A stretch of 15,789 nucleotides of DNA. Origin: Clostridiales bacterium UBA929. Its GTDB lineage: Bacteria > Bacillota > Clostridia > Oscillospirales > UBA929. Numbering within the stretch: the stretch's first letter is position 1; each line of letters begins with the position of its first letter. Made by a program: the position numbers and the translations under genes. This document shows, in pieces, positions 7,635 to 14,986 of this stretch. The notes beneath the pieces are model-generated. The model saw only the letters and a program-made list of their open reading frames with translations, searched no databases and had not been told where the DNA came from. The stretch covers positions 889 to 16,677 of the forward strand of contig DBDP01000144.1 in the NCBI GenBank assembly GCA_002293625.1. Reading direction: 5' to 3'.

Positions 7635-7663
7635 ATACTATCATCGCTTGCTTTTTCTGTCAA
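7635..7663 (-). promoter_or_regulatory. Promoter of the histidine kinase gene
   Basis: On the minus strand, consensus TTGACA (7658-7663) is followed after 17 nt by TAGTAT (7635-7640). The expected start is near 7628. Confidence 0.8.
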
Positions 7664-7692
7664 TCGTTTTTACGGTTAGCGTTGTATGAGGT

Positions 7693-7738
7693 TCATGTAA
7701 GACTTTGTTTAGAAATCCGTCATGAATCCGTCAGACAT
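7693..7738 (+). promoter_or_regulatory. Candidate response-regulator binding repeats upstream of the ABC operon
   Basis: AATCCGTCA occurs at 7714-7722 and again at 7725-7733, an 11-bp period and so one helical turn, as expected for OmpR/PhoB-family dimers. TCATG also occurs at 7693-7697 and 7720-7724, and GTCAGAC at 7730-7736. No good -35 box precedes the possible -10 TAAACT (7745-7750), which fits an activator-dependent promoter. The rest of the 237-bp spacer 7541-7777 shows only the kinase promoter. Confidence 0.5.
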
Positions 7739-7777
7739 CAAGCGTAAACTGGCGAGTATGAAAGGACGTGACCGCTT

Positions 7778-10039
7778 ATGTGGCTGAAAAAGCTCAAGCG
7801 AAAAAAGCTGCCCTTCCTGCTCTCGGGGGTTATCCTGCTTGTTGCCGCGCTGATCTTCTCGGCAAGCCTCGGTTTCGCGGTGGAAGCAAACCGGTTCGGA
7901 ACCGAGTATTACAGCCGGGAAGGGTTGCCGAACCTGGTATATGTCAGCGGGGATACATGGGTTCCCGAAGTCATCCGGCAAGCCGTGCCGGACAAGGTCG
8001 TCGGCGTTTCGGAAGGGTACCAGATGACGGAGCCGGTTGATTTCAACGGCGAAAAACTCACCGGCATATTTCAGGTAATCCCGCTCTCCGACTACACCGA
8101 AATCCCGTGGGACACGACGCCAAAAGAAGGCGATACGTTAAGCAAAGGACCAAACCCCGGAGAGGTTTGGCTCCCCCGCGTATGGGCGGATATACAAGGC
8201 ATTCATGCCGGCGATACGCTTACCCTCCAAGGTGGGAAGCGGGTGATTGTCAGCACGCTGTATGATTCCTACATGATCCCCTCCTCCATGATGTCGCTCT
8301 TCTTCTTCTACGTCCACCCGGACGACTTTGAAAAAATGCCGGAGATGATTTCCTCCAACCTCACAGCACTTTATACGGACGGGGACATTGAAGCTCTCAA
8401 AGAAACCATCGCGCCTCTCGTAAGCGGTGCGCACAGCTTGGTGGGTCTTGGACGGGATACGTTGATCCAAGCGTTAACCATGATCTCCCTGATTCTGGGC
8501 GGCATCGGTGTCCTCTCCGCCGTGATGATCTTTGTCGTCGCGGTCGCCGTGATTCGCTTTATGCTACGGGCGAACCTGATGAAGGAGTACCGCTCCATCG
8601 GTATTTATAAGTCGCAAGGGTTCTCCAACCGGGCGATACGCGGTTTTTACCTCAACAGTTACGCGATTGTCGGCGGGTTCAGCATCGCGCTGGGCGCGCT
8701 TGCCGGTGTCCCGGTCGCCGCCGCGCTGTCCCTGATGGGAATGAAGTATGCCGGCGGATTTAGTGTTACGCCAACACTGTTTGCTCTCGCCGTGGTCGCG
8801 TTCGCGCTGCTGCTCGCGGCGCTTGTGCTGAACGTATTTTTCGCGACGCGCCCCATCAAAAGAATCACGCCGGTGGACGCGCTGCGAATCGGCGTAACGT
8901 CCACCAAAGCGAAATTTAAGCGCGCGTGGATCAAAAACGCGTCATCGCCGTTCGCGATGGCGGTCAACGATATCGGTAAGCACAAGGGCTACAGCTTCAT
9001 GATCGTGCTGATATTAAGTGTCTCCTTCTACCTCGTTCTTTTTTTCTTGTCGACCCGCGTCACCGTGGATACGATGGAAAAACACATCGACACGTGGTTC
9101 AGTATCCCCCAGAGCGATGTGTATGTATCGGGGCGCATCACCGACGAGTTGATTCGCCGCACACGCGAACACCCGGATGTGGAGACGGTGGTTATTTCGG
9201 AGGAAATCTTCAAAACCCCGCTCACGCTGGACAGTATCTATAACACCACCTTGACGTTCAGCCCGCTGGTGTTTGACGATTATTCCTCTCTGCCCTATAC
9301 CGAAGGACGCGCCCCCCAAGAAGCGAACGAGATCGCGCTTAATAAAGTAGCGTTGGCGGAACTGGGCTTACAGGTCGGCGACTATCTCTCCCTATCCCTC
9401 GGTTCGGAGTTCTCCCCCTTCTTAGTCACCGGCTCCTTCGGCTCTATGATGCAAAACGGGAAGACGATACACTTACTGTCTGATGCCCTGCCCGCCCACG
9501 GCGTGGAGTTTGTACCGGGTATTCTGATGGCGTTTCTGAAAGACGGCGCGTCGCCGGACGCGTTCGCGCGGGAGCTCGCGAGCGAGTTTGAGGGGATTGA
9601 CGCTTCCGAAAAGCTAGATATGATCGTCGATACAGTCAAGGGTGTGCAGGTCATGATCGCTCCGGTGACACTGGCGTTAATCGTTGTGTTTATTCTCTTC
9701 AGTCTGCTGAACATCGTCAACTTAATCATCCAAAACCACGCGGACAACCGCCGGCAGTACGGTATCCTGAAAGCCTTGGGTTTTTCGAGCGGGTATATCA
9801 CGGCAAGGAGCGCGTGGAGGATAATGCTGCTGTCGGGTGTTGCCGCGGCAGTGAGCTTACTATTGCATCTGCTGTTTTCCGCGAGGCTCTTTACCCTCGC
9901 CATTCTCGACGCGCTGTCAATTGCGATTCCCGAAACGCTGGTGATGCTCGGCGTCCTGCTGGCCGTGCTGATGCTGGTGACACTGTTGTTCTGCCTGCCG
10001 GTTAAAAAAATCACACCGCGTGAATTGATGGAGGAATAA
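7778..10039 (+). CDS. FtsX/MacB-type ABC transporter permease
   Basis: This 753-residue permease has two FtsX domains. TM1 (about 12-31) is followed by a large extracytoplasmic domain (34-230), TM2-4 (232-260, 294-320, 331-356), a cytoplasmic stretch, TM5 (405-424), a second extracytoplasmic domain (425-622) and TM6-8 (625-649, 682-702, 715-739). The cytoplasmic segments EYRSIGIYKSQGFS (270-283) and RRQYGILKALGFS (658-670) match the coupling-helix motif of this family, and ITPVDALR and ITPRELMEE close each half. Such permeases use ATP to drive conformational work across the membrane, for example in peptide resistance or lipoprotein or cell-wall handling, rather than classical uptake. AAAGGA lies 11 nt before the start. 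The ATPase gene starts 4 nt after its stop. Substrate unknown. Confidence 0.93.
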   Translation: MWLKKLKRKKLPFLLSGVILLVAALIFSASLGFAVEANRFGTEYYSREGLPNLVYVSGDTWVPEVIRQAVPDKVVGVSEGYQMTEPVDFNGEKLTGIFQVIPLSDYTEIPWDTTPKEGDTLSKGPNPGEVWLPRVWADIQGIHAGDTLTLQGGKRVIVSTLYDSYMIPSSMMSLFFFYVHPDDFEKMPEMISSNLTALYTDGDIEALKETIAPLVSGAHSLVGLGRDTLIQALTMISLILGGIGVLSAVMIFVVAVAVIRFMLRANLMKEYRSIGIYKSQGFSNRAIRGFYLNSYAIVGGFSIALGALAGVPVAAALSLMGMKYAGGFSVTPTLFALAVVAFALLLAALVLNVFFATRPIKRITPVDALRIGVTSTKAKFKRAWIKNASSPFAMAVNDIGKHKGYSFMIVLILSVSFYLVLFFLSTRVTVDTMEKHIDTWFSIPQSDVYVSGRITDELIRRTREHPDVETVVISEEIFKTPLTLDSIYNTTLTFSPLVFDDYSSLPYTEGRAPQEANEIALNKVALAELGLQVGDYLSLSLGSEFSPFLVTGSFGSMMQNGKTIHLLSDALPAHGVEFVPGILMAFLKDGASPDAFARELASEFEGIDASEKLDMIVDTVKGVQVMIAPVTLALIVVFILFSLLNIVNLIIQNHADNRRQYGILKALGFSSGYITARSAWRIMLLSGVAAAVSLLLHLLFSARLFTLAILDALSIAIPETLVMLGVLLAVLMLVTLLFCLPVKKITPRELMEE

Positions 10040-10043
10040 AGTC

Positions 10044-10802
10044 ATGACAAAGACCGCTGTAATCAAAACGCACAGTCTGTGCAAATCGTTCGTGCTGGGG
10101 AAAACCGGGCTGCATGTGCTGAAAAACCTTGACATAGAAATCTACGAGGGCGACTTCACCGTCATTATGGGCAGTTCCGGCTCGGGCAAATCCACCCTTC
10201 TTTACGCACTGTCCAGCATGGACGGCGTGACCGGCGGCTCGGTGGAGGTGCTGGGGCGCGACATCACCGCGATGCGCCCCAAAGACTTGGAAACCCTGCG
10301 GAAACGGGACATTGCCTTTGTGTTTCAGAGCGTGAATCTGCTGCCTGATTTAACTGCATTTGAAAATGTTGCGTATTGCGGTTATAATGGTGGTGAGGCG
10401 AAGAAGCGGGTCAACGACCGGACGCGGGCATTGCTGGAACGTTTCGGTTTGTCGGCCGACGCGGATAAGTACCCTTCCGAGCTGTCCGGCGGGCAGCAGC
10501 AGCGTATCGCGATAGCCCGCGCGTTGATTAACAACGCGAAGGTTATCTTCGCCGATGAACCGACCGGCGCGTTGAACTCGGCGATGGGGCTGCAAATACT
10601 AGATACCCTCACCGCGCTGAACGACGCCGGACAGAGCATCGTGATGGTTACCCACGACATGAAGGCGGCTTGCCGCGCGAACCGGCTCTTATATCTAAAG
10701 GACGGACGCATCGTCGGTGACCTTCCGCTGGGGAAATACGAAAAGAACGACGCTGAACGCGAGGACAAGATTTTCCGTTATCTGCGGGATAATCAATGGT
10801 AG
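10044..10802 (+). CDS. ABC transporter ATPase (MacB/LolD type)
   Basis: This 252-residue nucleotide-binding subunit powers the preceding permease. It shows Walker A GSSGSGKST (43-51), the Q-loop VFQSVNLLPD (Gln95), the signature LSGGQQQRIAIARAL (147-161), Walker B VIFADEPTGAL (167-177) and the switch His204 in MVTHD. The D-loop reads ALNS rather than the more common ALDS. The ribosome binding site GGAGGAAT lies in the last codons of the permease gene, so the two are translationally linked. A C-terminal extension of about 25 charged residues follows the fold. A 114-bp spacer with two REP-like hairpins separates it from the response regulator gene. Confidence 0.96.
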   Translation: MTKTAVIKTHSLCKSFVLGKTGLHVLKNLDIEIYEGDFTVIMGSSGSGKSTLLYALSSMDGVTGGSVEVLGRDITAMRPKDLETLRKRDIAFVFQSVNLLPDLTAFENVAYCGYNGGEAKKRVNDRTRALLERFGLSADADKYPSELSGGQQQRIAIARALINNAKVIFADEPTGALNSAMGLQILDTLTALNDAGQSIVMVTHDMKAACRANRLLYLKDGRIVGDLPLGKYEKNDAEREDKIFRYLRDNQW

Positions 10803-10833
10803 AAACGCGACATCCCCCGGCGGAAAAATCAAA

Positions 10834-10898
10834 CGGGCGGGATGACCCCGCCCCTACAAAATGGAGGACGAAGCGGACGCGCAATGCGCGCCCCTACG
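10834..10898 (+). repeat. Two REP-like palindromic units
   Basis: Unit A has stem GGGCGGG (10835-10841) pairing with CCCGCCC (10847-10853), then CTACAAAAT. Unit B has CGCGC (10878-10882) pairing with GCGCG (10886-10890), flanked by GG/CC, then CTACGAAAAT. Both end in CCCCTAC plus an A-rich tail. I recall similar CCCCTAC/GTAGGGG palindromes dispersed through GC-rich clostridial genomes, but cannot check copy number here. Confidence 0.6.
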
Positions 10899-10916
10899 AA
10901 AATACGGGAGGGCTTC

Positions 10917-11576
10917 ATGACGATCTTGCTGGCGGAGGACGACCGCGACCTATCCGGCGTGGTGGCGGCTTATCTGAGAAACGAGGGCTTTACCGTTTTA
11001 CAGGCGTTTACCGGCGGCGAGGCGGCGGAACTCGCGAAGCGGCAACCGCAGATGGTGCTGCTCGATATCATGCTGCCGGAGATCGACGGTATTGAGCTGT
11101 GCCGCCGGATCCGGGCGTCCTCCCACGCGCCGGTCATCATGCTCTCCGCGAAGAACACTGATATGGATAAACTGCTTTCGCTCGGGATGGGCGCGGACGA
11201 CTACATGACAAAGCCGTATTCCCTGCCGGAGCTGGCGGGGCGTATCCGCGCGCATTTGCGCCGTTATACGGTCTACGATAAAGAACAGAAGACGCGGACA
11301 TACGGTATGCTTTCGATAGACCCGAAGGCCTACACCGCGGCAGTCGATGGTGATTCCGTGCCGCTGACCGCGAAAGAGTTTCACCTGCTGGATTTTTTGA
11401 GCGCCCACGCCGGTCAGGTATTCACCAAAAACCAACTGATGGACGAGGTCTGGGGTTACAATGAGTTCGTAGACGAAAACACCATCGCCGTTTACATCGG
11501 CCGGCTGCGGGAGAAACTGGACGGCGTACACCGCATCAAAACGGTTTGGGGCGTCGGGTACAAGTGGGATGATTAA
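10917..11576 (+). CDS. OmpR/PhoB-family response regulator
   Basis: This 219-residue DNA-binding regulator is the probable partner of the divergent kinase at 6224-7540. The receiver domain (about 1-115) has the acidic pair E7-D8-D9, phospho-acceptor Asp50 in VLLDIMLPEIDGIEL, Ser77 and Lys99 in YMTKPYS. The winged-helix output domain (about 125-219) has VPLTAKEFHLLDFL, FTKNQLMDEVWG, the recognition helix DENTIAVYIGRLREKL and VWGVGYKW. Start 10917 is set by GGGAGG (10906-10911) and the family N-terminus; an in-frame ATG at 10842 would translate the repeat. It likely activates the transporter operon through the repeats at 7714-7733. No terminator is visible after it. Confidence 0.95.
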   Translation: MTILLAEDDRDLSGVVAAYLRNEGFTVLQAFTGGEAAELAKRQPQMVLLDIMLPEIDGIELCRRIRASSHAPVIMLSAKNTDMDKLLSLGMGADDYMTKPYSLPELAGRIRAHLRRYTVYDKEQKTRTYGMLSIDPKAYTAAVDGDSVPLTAKEFHLLDFLSAHAGQVFTKNQLMDEVWGYNEFVDENTIAVYIGRLREKLDGVHRIKTVWGVGYKWDD

Positions 11577-11629
11577 ACGAAGCGTTAAAATTGCGTGTCC
11601 GCCAATAAGGCGAACGAAGCGGGCAATTG
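11576..11629 (+). repeat. Short direct repeat before ppk1
   Basis: AACGAAGCG occurs at 11576-11584 and 11613-11621, each followed 3-4 nt later by AATTG. It fills most of the 83-bp spacer between the regulator and ppk1 genes. No convincing promoter or terminator is seen there. It may be a regulator site or chance. Confidence 0.35.
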
Positions 11630-11659
11630 TCAACATACCCATATAACAGGGAGGAACGT

Positions 11660-13672
11660 ATGACGCCTTACATCAACCGCGAACTGAGCTGGCTTAAATT
11701 CAACGAGCGCGTGCTGGCGGAGACGTCGAAGCCGGAAACCCTTCCGCTTGACCGCCTAAAATTTCTGGCCATCACCGCTTCCAACCTCGATGAGTTCTGT
11801 ATGGTTCGGGTGGCGTATCTCTACGACAGCAAACATGACGAAACGCCCGATGATGCCGGTTTCACCGCCGGTCAGCAGCTTGAAAAGGTGCTGGAGGCTA
11901 TGCGGTGCTTCCAGCGGGAGCAGTGCGCCAGTCTTCGGGTGATACTGGAGGATTTGCGCCGTGAGGGGATTTTGTTCCCGTCGTTTGGGGAGCTGACCGG
12001 GGCGCAGCGGGAGTATCTGAAAAACTTTTTTGAAGACGAAGTCCTGCCTGTTATTACCCCTCTCGCGATAGACCCGGCGCGCCCCTTTCCTTTTCTCGCG
12101 AATCTATCCCTCAACATCGGTGTGCGTATGCGTGACGCGGAACGAAAAAACGTCTACGCGGTGATACAGGTTCCCTCTATCCTGCCGCGATTTATCCGTC
12201 TTCCGTCGGCGGAGGGCGCGTGCTGCTTCTTGCCGCTTGAGGAGCTGATCGCGTACCACCTGCCCCAGATTTGCAATCTGTACGAAATACGCGCTTATGG
12301 CTTCTTCCGCATCACGCGGAGCGCAGACTTCGATGCCGACGATTACGCCGACAACCTGCTGGAGGAAATGAAGCGCACCATTAAAAGGCGCAAGCGCGGG
12401 CGGCCGATACGGCTGGAGCTGAGCATGGGTTTTGACGATAAGATGCGGGGCTTTTTGCGGGACATGCTGCACATCAGCAGCCGCTTTGTTTTTCAACTGG
12501 ACGGAATTTTAGGGTTGAACGCGTTTATGAGAATCGCGGCGCAGAAAGATTTTCCGCATTTACGCCTCAAGCAGCACAACCCCTCTCACTCGCCGGACTT
12601 TTTGGAGAATGTGGACATTTTTACGTTGATTCGTGAGCGTGACCGAATGCTCCATCACCCATATGAGTCTTTTGACCACGTGGTGGATTTCATCCGAACC
12701 GCGGCCTCCGACCCCGACGTGCTGGCGATCAAGCAGACCCTTTACAGGGTCAGCGGACGCAGTTTGGTTGTCGCGGCGCTGGAGCAGGCCGCAGAAGCGG
12801 GCAAACAGGTGACCGTCCTTGTGGAGCTGAAGGCCCGTTTTGACGAAGAGAACAACATTCAATGGGCGCAGCGCCTTGAGCGGGCGGGATGCCATGTCAT
12901 CTACGGTCTGACCGGGCTGAAGACGCACTGCAAAGTAACGCTGGTGGTGCGACGGGAGGAGGACGGTATCCGGCGTTATCTGCATATGTCTACGGGAAAC
13001 TACAACGACGTAACGGCGCGTCTGTATACGGACATCAGCATGTTTACCTGCCGCCCCGCTTTCGGCGCGGACGCTTCGGCGCTGTTTAACCACCTGACGG
13101 GCTTTTCCGTGCCGCCGCAATATCATAAACTGGTTCTTGCGCCGGAGCATTTGAAACGGTTTTTCCTGCAGAGGATCGATACCGAGATTCAAAACGCCCG
13201 GAACGGGCTTCCGAGCGGTATCAGCATCAAGATAAACTCGCTGCTGGACAGCGACGTCATCCGGAAGCTGTATGAAGCCTCTCAGGCGGGGGTGAAAACC
13301 GAGCTGCTCGTACGCGGTATCTGCGGCTTGCTTCCGGGCGTCGCGGGAGTGAGTGAGAATATACGGGTTCGCAGTATCGTCGGACGGTTGTTGGAGCATT
13401 CGCGTATCTTTATGTTCACAAACGCGGGCGATACGCTGATCTATTTGGGCAGTGCCGACCTCATGCCGCGCAATCTGGTGCGCCGCGTTGAGCTGGTTTT
13501 CCCCGTAGAGGATCCCGCGCTGAGAAGCCGCCTGCGCGAAATATTGGAGCTGATGTGGCGCGACAACGTCTGCGCTTGGGAACTGGGTAGCGACTGTAAT
13601 TACCGGCGTGTTGAAAAAACGGGAGAGTTTGTGAATTCGCAGGAATTTTTGCTGGAGGGGATGCACGAATGA
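11660..13672 (+). CDS. ppk1: Polyphosphate kinase 1
   Basis: PPK1 reversibly transfers the terminal phosphate of ATP to inorganic polyphosphate. The 670-residue protein carries NRELSWLKFNERVL (6-19), SNLDEFCMVR (41-50), ITPLAIDPARPFPFLANLSLN, HHPYESFDHVVDF (332-344), IKQTLYR, the catalytic His423 in KTHCKVTLVVRRE and the second phospholipase-D-like His580 in EHSRIFMF. Both histidines are offset by 12 from E. coli His435 and His592, which supports the alignment. GSADLMPRNLVRRVELVFPV near the end is also typical. Start 11660 follows AGGGAGGAACGT; an ATG 11 codons upstream lacks homology. It ends in an ATGA overlap with the phosphofructokinase gene. It may be read from its own weak promoter or as an extension of the regulator operon. 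Confidence 0.97.
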   Translation: MTPYINRELSWLKFNERVLAETSKPETLPLDRLKFLAITASNLDEFCMVRVAYLYDSKHDETPDDAGFTAGQQLEKVLEAMRCFQREQCASLRVILEDLRREGILFPSFGELTGAQREYLKNFFEDEVLPVITPLAIDPARPFPFLANLSLNIGVRMRDAERKNVYAVIQVPSILPRFIRLPSAEGACCFLPLEELIAYHLPQICNLYEIRAYGFFRITRSADFDADDYADNLLEEMKRTIKRRKRGRPIRLELSMGFDDKMRGFLRDMLHISSRFVFQLDGILGLNAFMRIAAQKDFPHLRLKQHNPSHSPDFLENVDIFTLIRERDRMLHHPYESFDHVVDFIRTAASDPDVLAIKQTLYRVSGRSLVVAALEQAAEAGKQVTVLVELKARFDEENNIQWAQRLERAGCHVIYGLTGLKTHCKVTLVVRREEDGIRRYLHMSTGNYNDVTARLYTDISMFTCRPAFGADASALFNHLTGFSVPPQYHKLVLAPEHLKRFFLQRIDTEIQNARNGLPSGISIKINSLLDSDVIRKLYEASQAGVKTELLVRGICGLLPGVAGVSENIRVRSIVGRLLEHSRIFMFTNAGDTLIYLGSADLMPRNLVRRVELVFPVEDPALRSRLREILELMWRDNVCAWELGSDCNYRRVEKTGEFVNSQEFLLEGMHE

Positions 13673-14748
13673 AAATTGGGATGCTTACGAGCGGCGGGGA
13701 CTGTCAAGGGTTGAACGCCGCGCTGAGAGGCGTCGCTAAGACGCTGTTCGGCGCGCTTTCCGATTTAGAGCTGTACGGTATACAGGACGGGTATAAGGGC
13801 TTGATCGAGAGGCAATGGCGCAGGATGGAAGCTCAGGAGTTTTCCGGCATTCTGCGGGAAGGGGGTACGATTCTCGGGACCTCGCGCCAGCCGTATAAAA
13901 CCATGCGGGATCTCGATGAAAACAATGTGGACAAGCTCACCACGATGGCGCAGAACTATGAAAGTGAACGTTTCGACGCGCTGGTTATCTTGGGCGGAAA
14001 CGGTACGCATAAGACTGCCTACGCACTCAGTCAGAGGGGTGTCAATGTAGTCACGCTGCCCAAAACCATCGACAACGATCTGTACGGCACCGATTTCTCG
14101 TTCGGGTTTGACAGCGCCGTCGCGAAAGCCGCCGACGTTTTGGACACGCTCCACTCCACCGCCGCCGCCCACGGCCGGATATTCGTTGTGGAACTGATGG
14201 GGCATAAAGCCGGATGGGTGACGCTGTACGCGGGTTTGGCCGGCGGTGCCGACGTGATTTTGCTGCCCGAAATACCGTATGACCTAACCGGTGTGCTGAA
14301 CGTTATAGAAAAACGCAACAGAATAGGCAGAAATTTTTCCATCATCGCCGTGGCGGAGGGCGCTCTTTCAAAAGAGGAAGCGGCTCTGCCGAAAAAGGAG
14401 CGAAAAAACGGCGGTTCCACTTCCGGCTCGCGGCTTGTGCGGGAGTTGGACGAACGATTGAATCAAGACGTGCGTTTGGTGATTCCCGGACATTTTCAGC
14501 GCGGCGGCGATCCCACGCCGGCCGACCGCGTATTTTGCTCCCGTTTGGGCGCGAAAGCGGGCGAAATGGTTCTTCGGAGAAGATTCGGGCGAATGGTCGC
14601 GCTGCAAGGGACATCTATATGCTCCGTGCCGCTCGGCGAAGTCGCGGGGAAACTCAAAACCATCCCGCCCGGCTGCGAGGTGCTGGCGCAGGCGCGTCTG
14701 CTGGGGATTTCATTGGGCGAACAGCATCCGGAAGCAAAAAAAGTTTGA
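13669..14748 (+). CDS. pfkA: 6-phosphofructokinase (PfkA superfamily, mixed donor signature)
   Basis: This enzyme phosphorylates fructose-6-phosphate at carbon 1. The 359-residue protein has TSGGDCQGLNAALRG (7-21), the donor-site motif LGGNGTHKTA (108-117), PKTIDNDLYGTDFSFG (131-146) with the catalytic base Asp135, ELMGHKAGWVTLYAGLA and GHFQRGGDPTPADR (274-287). Two positions tell the phosphoryl donor: the E. coli Gly104 equivalent is Gly112 (ATP-like), while the Gly124 equivalent is Lys132 (PPi-like). E. coli Asp103 is Asn111. This mix is known in ATP-dependent trypanosomatid enzymes and in a broad clostridial subgroup, so ATP is favoured but PPi or polyphosphate cannot be excluded. Its ATG overlaps the ppk1 stop. 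A new promoter begins at its own stop codon. Confidence 0.93.
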   Translation: MKIGMLTSGGDCQGLNAALRGVAKTLFGALSDLELYGIQDGYKGLIERQWRRMEAQEFSGILREGGTILGTSRQPYKTMRDLDENNVDKLTTMAQNYESERFDALVILGGNGTHKTAYALSQRGVNVVTLPKTIDNDLYGTDFSFGFDSAVAKAADVLDTLHSTAAAHGRIFVVELMGHKAGWVTLYAGLAGGADVILLPEIPYDLTGVLNVIEKRNRIGRNFSIIAVAEGALSKEEAALPKKERKNGGSTSGSRLVRELDERLNQDVRLVIPGHFQRGGDPTPADRVFCSRLGAKAGEMVLRRRFGRMVALQGTSICSVPLGEVAGKLKTIPPGCEVLAQARLLGISLGEQHPEAKKV

Positions 14749-14773
14749 CAAATGTTAAATAATTGTGTATGAT
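14745..14773 (+). promoter_or_regulatory. Promoter of the leader RNA and YaaH-type transporter
   Basis: Consensus TTGACA (14745-14750), a 17-nt spacer and TATGAT (14768-14773). The -35 box overlaps the stop codon of the phosphofructokinase gene. Expected start near 14780. Confidence 0.85.
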
Positions 14774-14781
14774 GTGTCCTA

Positions 14782-14796
14782 CCGATGGTTCATCGG
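14782..14796 (+). promoter_or_regulatory. Palindrome at the transcription start
   Basis: CCGATG, GTT, CATCGG is a perfect 6-bp inverted repeat just after the predicted start (+3 to +17). It could be a 5' hairpin of the leader RNA or a repressor operator. Confidence 0.45.
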
Positions 14797-14818
14797 ATGC
14801 AGTCTTGGAGGTTTTACC

Positions 14819-14926
14819 ATGAGCAGCCGCGTATATTTGGATAGCTTTAGCGTAGCCATTACAGCTTCGCTTATTGGGCTGTTTATTACGAAGCCGGTTG
14901 CTCGGGAGAAAGCGCCGAGGCTGTAA
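14819..14926 (+). CDS. Putative 35-residue leader peptide or small membrane protein
   Basis: A 35-codon frame starts at ATG 14819, seven nt after a good Shine-Dalgarno (GGAGG, 14807-14811), and stops with TAA inside the GCTGTAA/TTACAGC hairpin. The peptide begins MSSRVYLDSF, has a hydrophobic middle (FSVAITASLIGLFIT, about 10-24) and ends basic (KPVAREKAPRL). I know no homologue. Its codons 26-30 form the 5' arm of the candidate antiterminator, so translating ribosomes would interfere with that pairing and favour termination. No run of a single amino acid codon suggests classical amino-acid attenuation. It could be a leader peptide, a small membrane protein made from the terminated transcript, or chance; the ribosome binding site argues against chance. 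Confidence 0.45.
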   Translation: MSSRVYLDSFSVAITASLIGLFITKPVAREKAPRL

Positions 14927-14944
14927 AAGTTACAGCGAAAGGAC

Positions 14945-14986
14945 GCGCCCGGCAACCGGAAACGGTTGAACGGACGCTTTTCTTTT
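14945..14986 (+). terminator. Intrinsic terminator inside the YaaH leader
   Basis: The stem is GCG, CCG, CAACCG (14945-14958 with small mismatches) pairing with CGGTTG, CGG, CGC (14963-14977), around a GAAA tetraloop, followed directly by TTTTCTTTT (14978-14986). It ends 23 nt before the transporter start codon and upstream of that gene's ribosome binding site, so transcription must read through it for the transporter to be made. Confidence 0.75.

Larger units (their letters stand above)
14780..14986 (+). ncRNA. Structured leader RNA, candidate transcription attenuator
   Basis: This leader of about 207 nt runs from the predicted start to the end of an intrinsic terminator. Visible helices are CCGATG/CATCGG (14782-14796), an interrupted AGCG.AGC/GCT.CGCT hairpin (14849-14871), CTCGG/CCGAG (14901-14919), GCTGTAA/TTACAGC (14920-14936) and the terminator (14945-14977). 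CCGGTTGC (14894-14901) is perfectly complementary to GCAACCGG (14952-14959), extendable by a U-G pair and, past a bulged C, by GGG/CCC (14904-14906 with 14948-14950). That pairing uses the 5' arm of the terminator and would act as an antiterminator. I do not recognise a riboswitch or T-box class. A 35-codon reading frame lies within it. The downstream gene suggests control by acetate, succinate or a related metabolite, but the signal is not deducible. Confidence 0.6.

Noticed and set aside
10842..10916. An upstream start for the response regulator
   Set aside because: The extra 25 codons would be translated from the REP-like repeat; GGGAGG and the family N-terminus support 10917.
12560..13666. 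A 368-codon minus-strand frame inside ppk1
   Set aside because: Antisense shadow of the PPK1 C-terminal half; no recognisable motifs.
14945..14977. A SAM-I riboswitch, because of CCCGGCAACCGG
   Set aside because: The other SAM-I conserved segments (AGAGAGGTGGAGGGA and the later loop) are missing, and this segment is the terminator stem itself.
14780..14986. A T-box leader
   Set aside because: No T-box sequence (TGGNACCGCG) or Stem I AG-bulge pattern is present, and the downstream gene is not an amino-acid gene.
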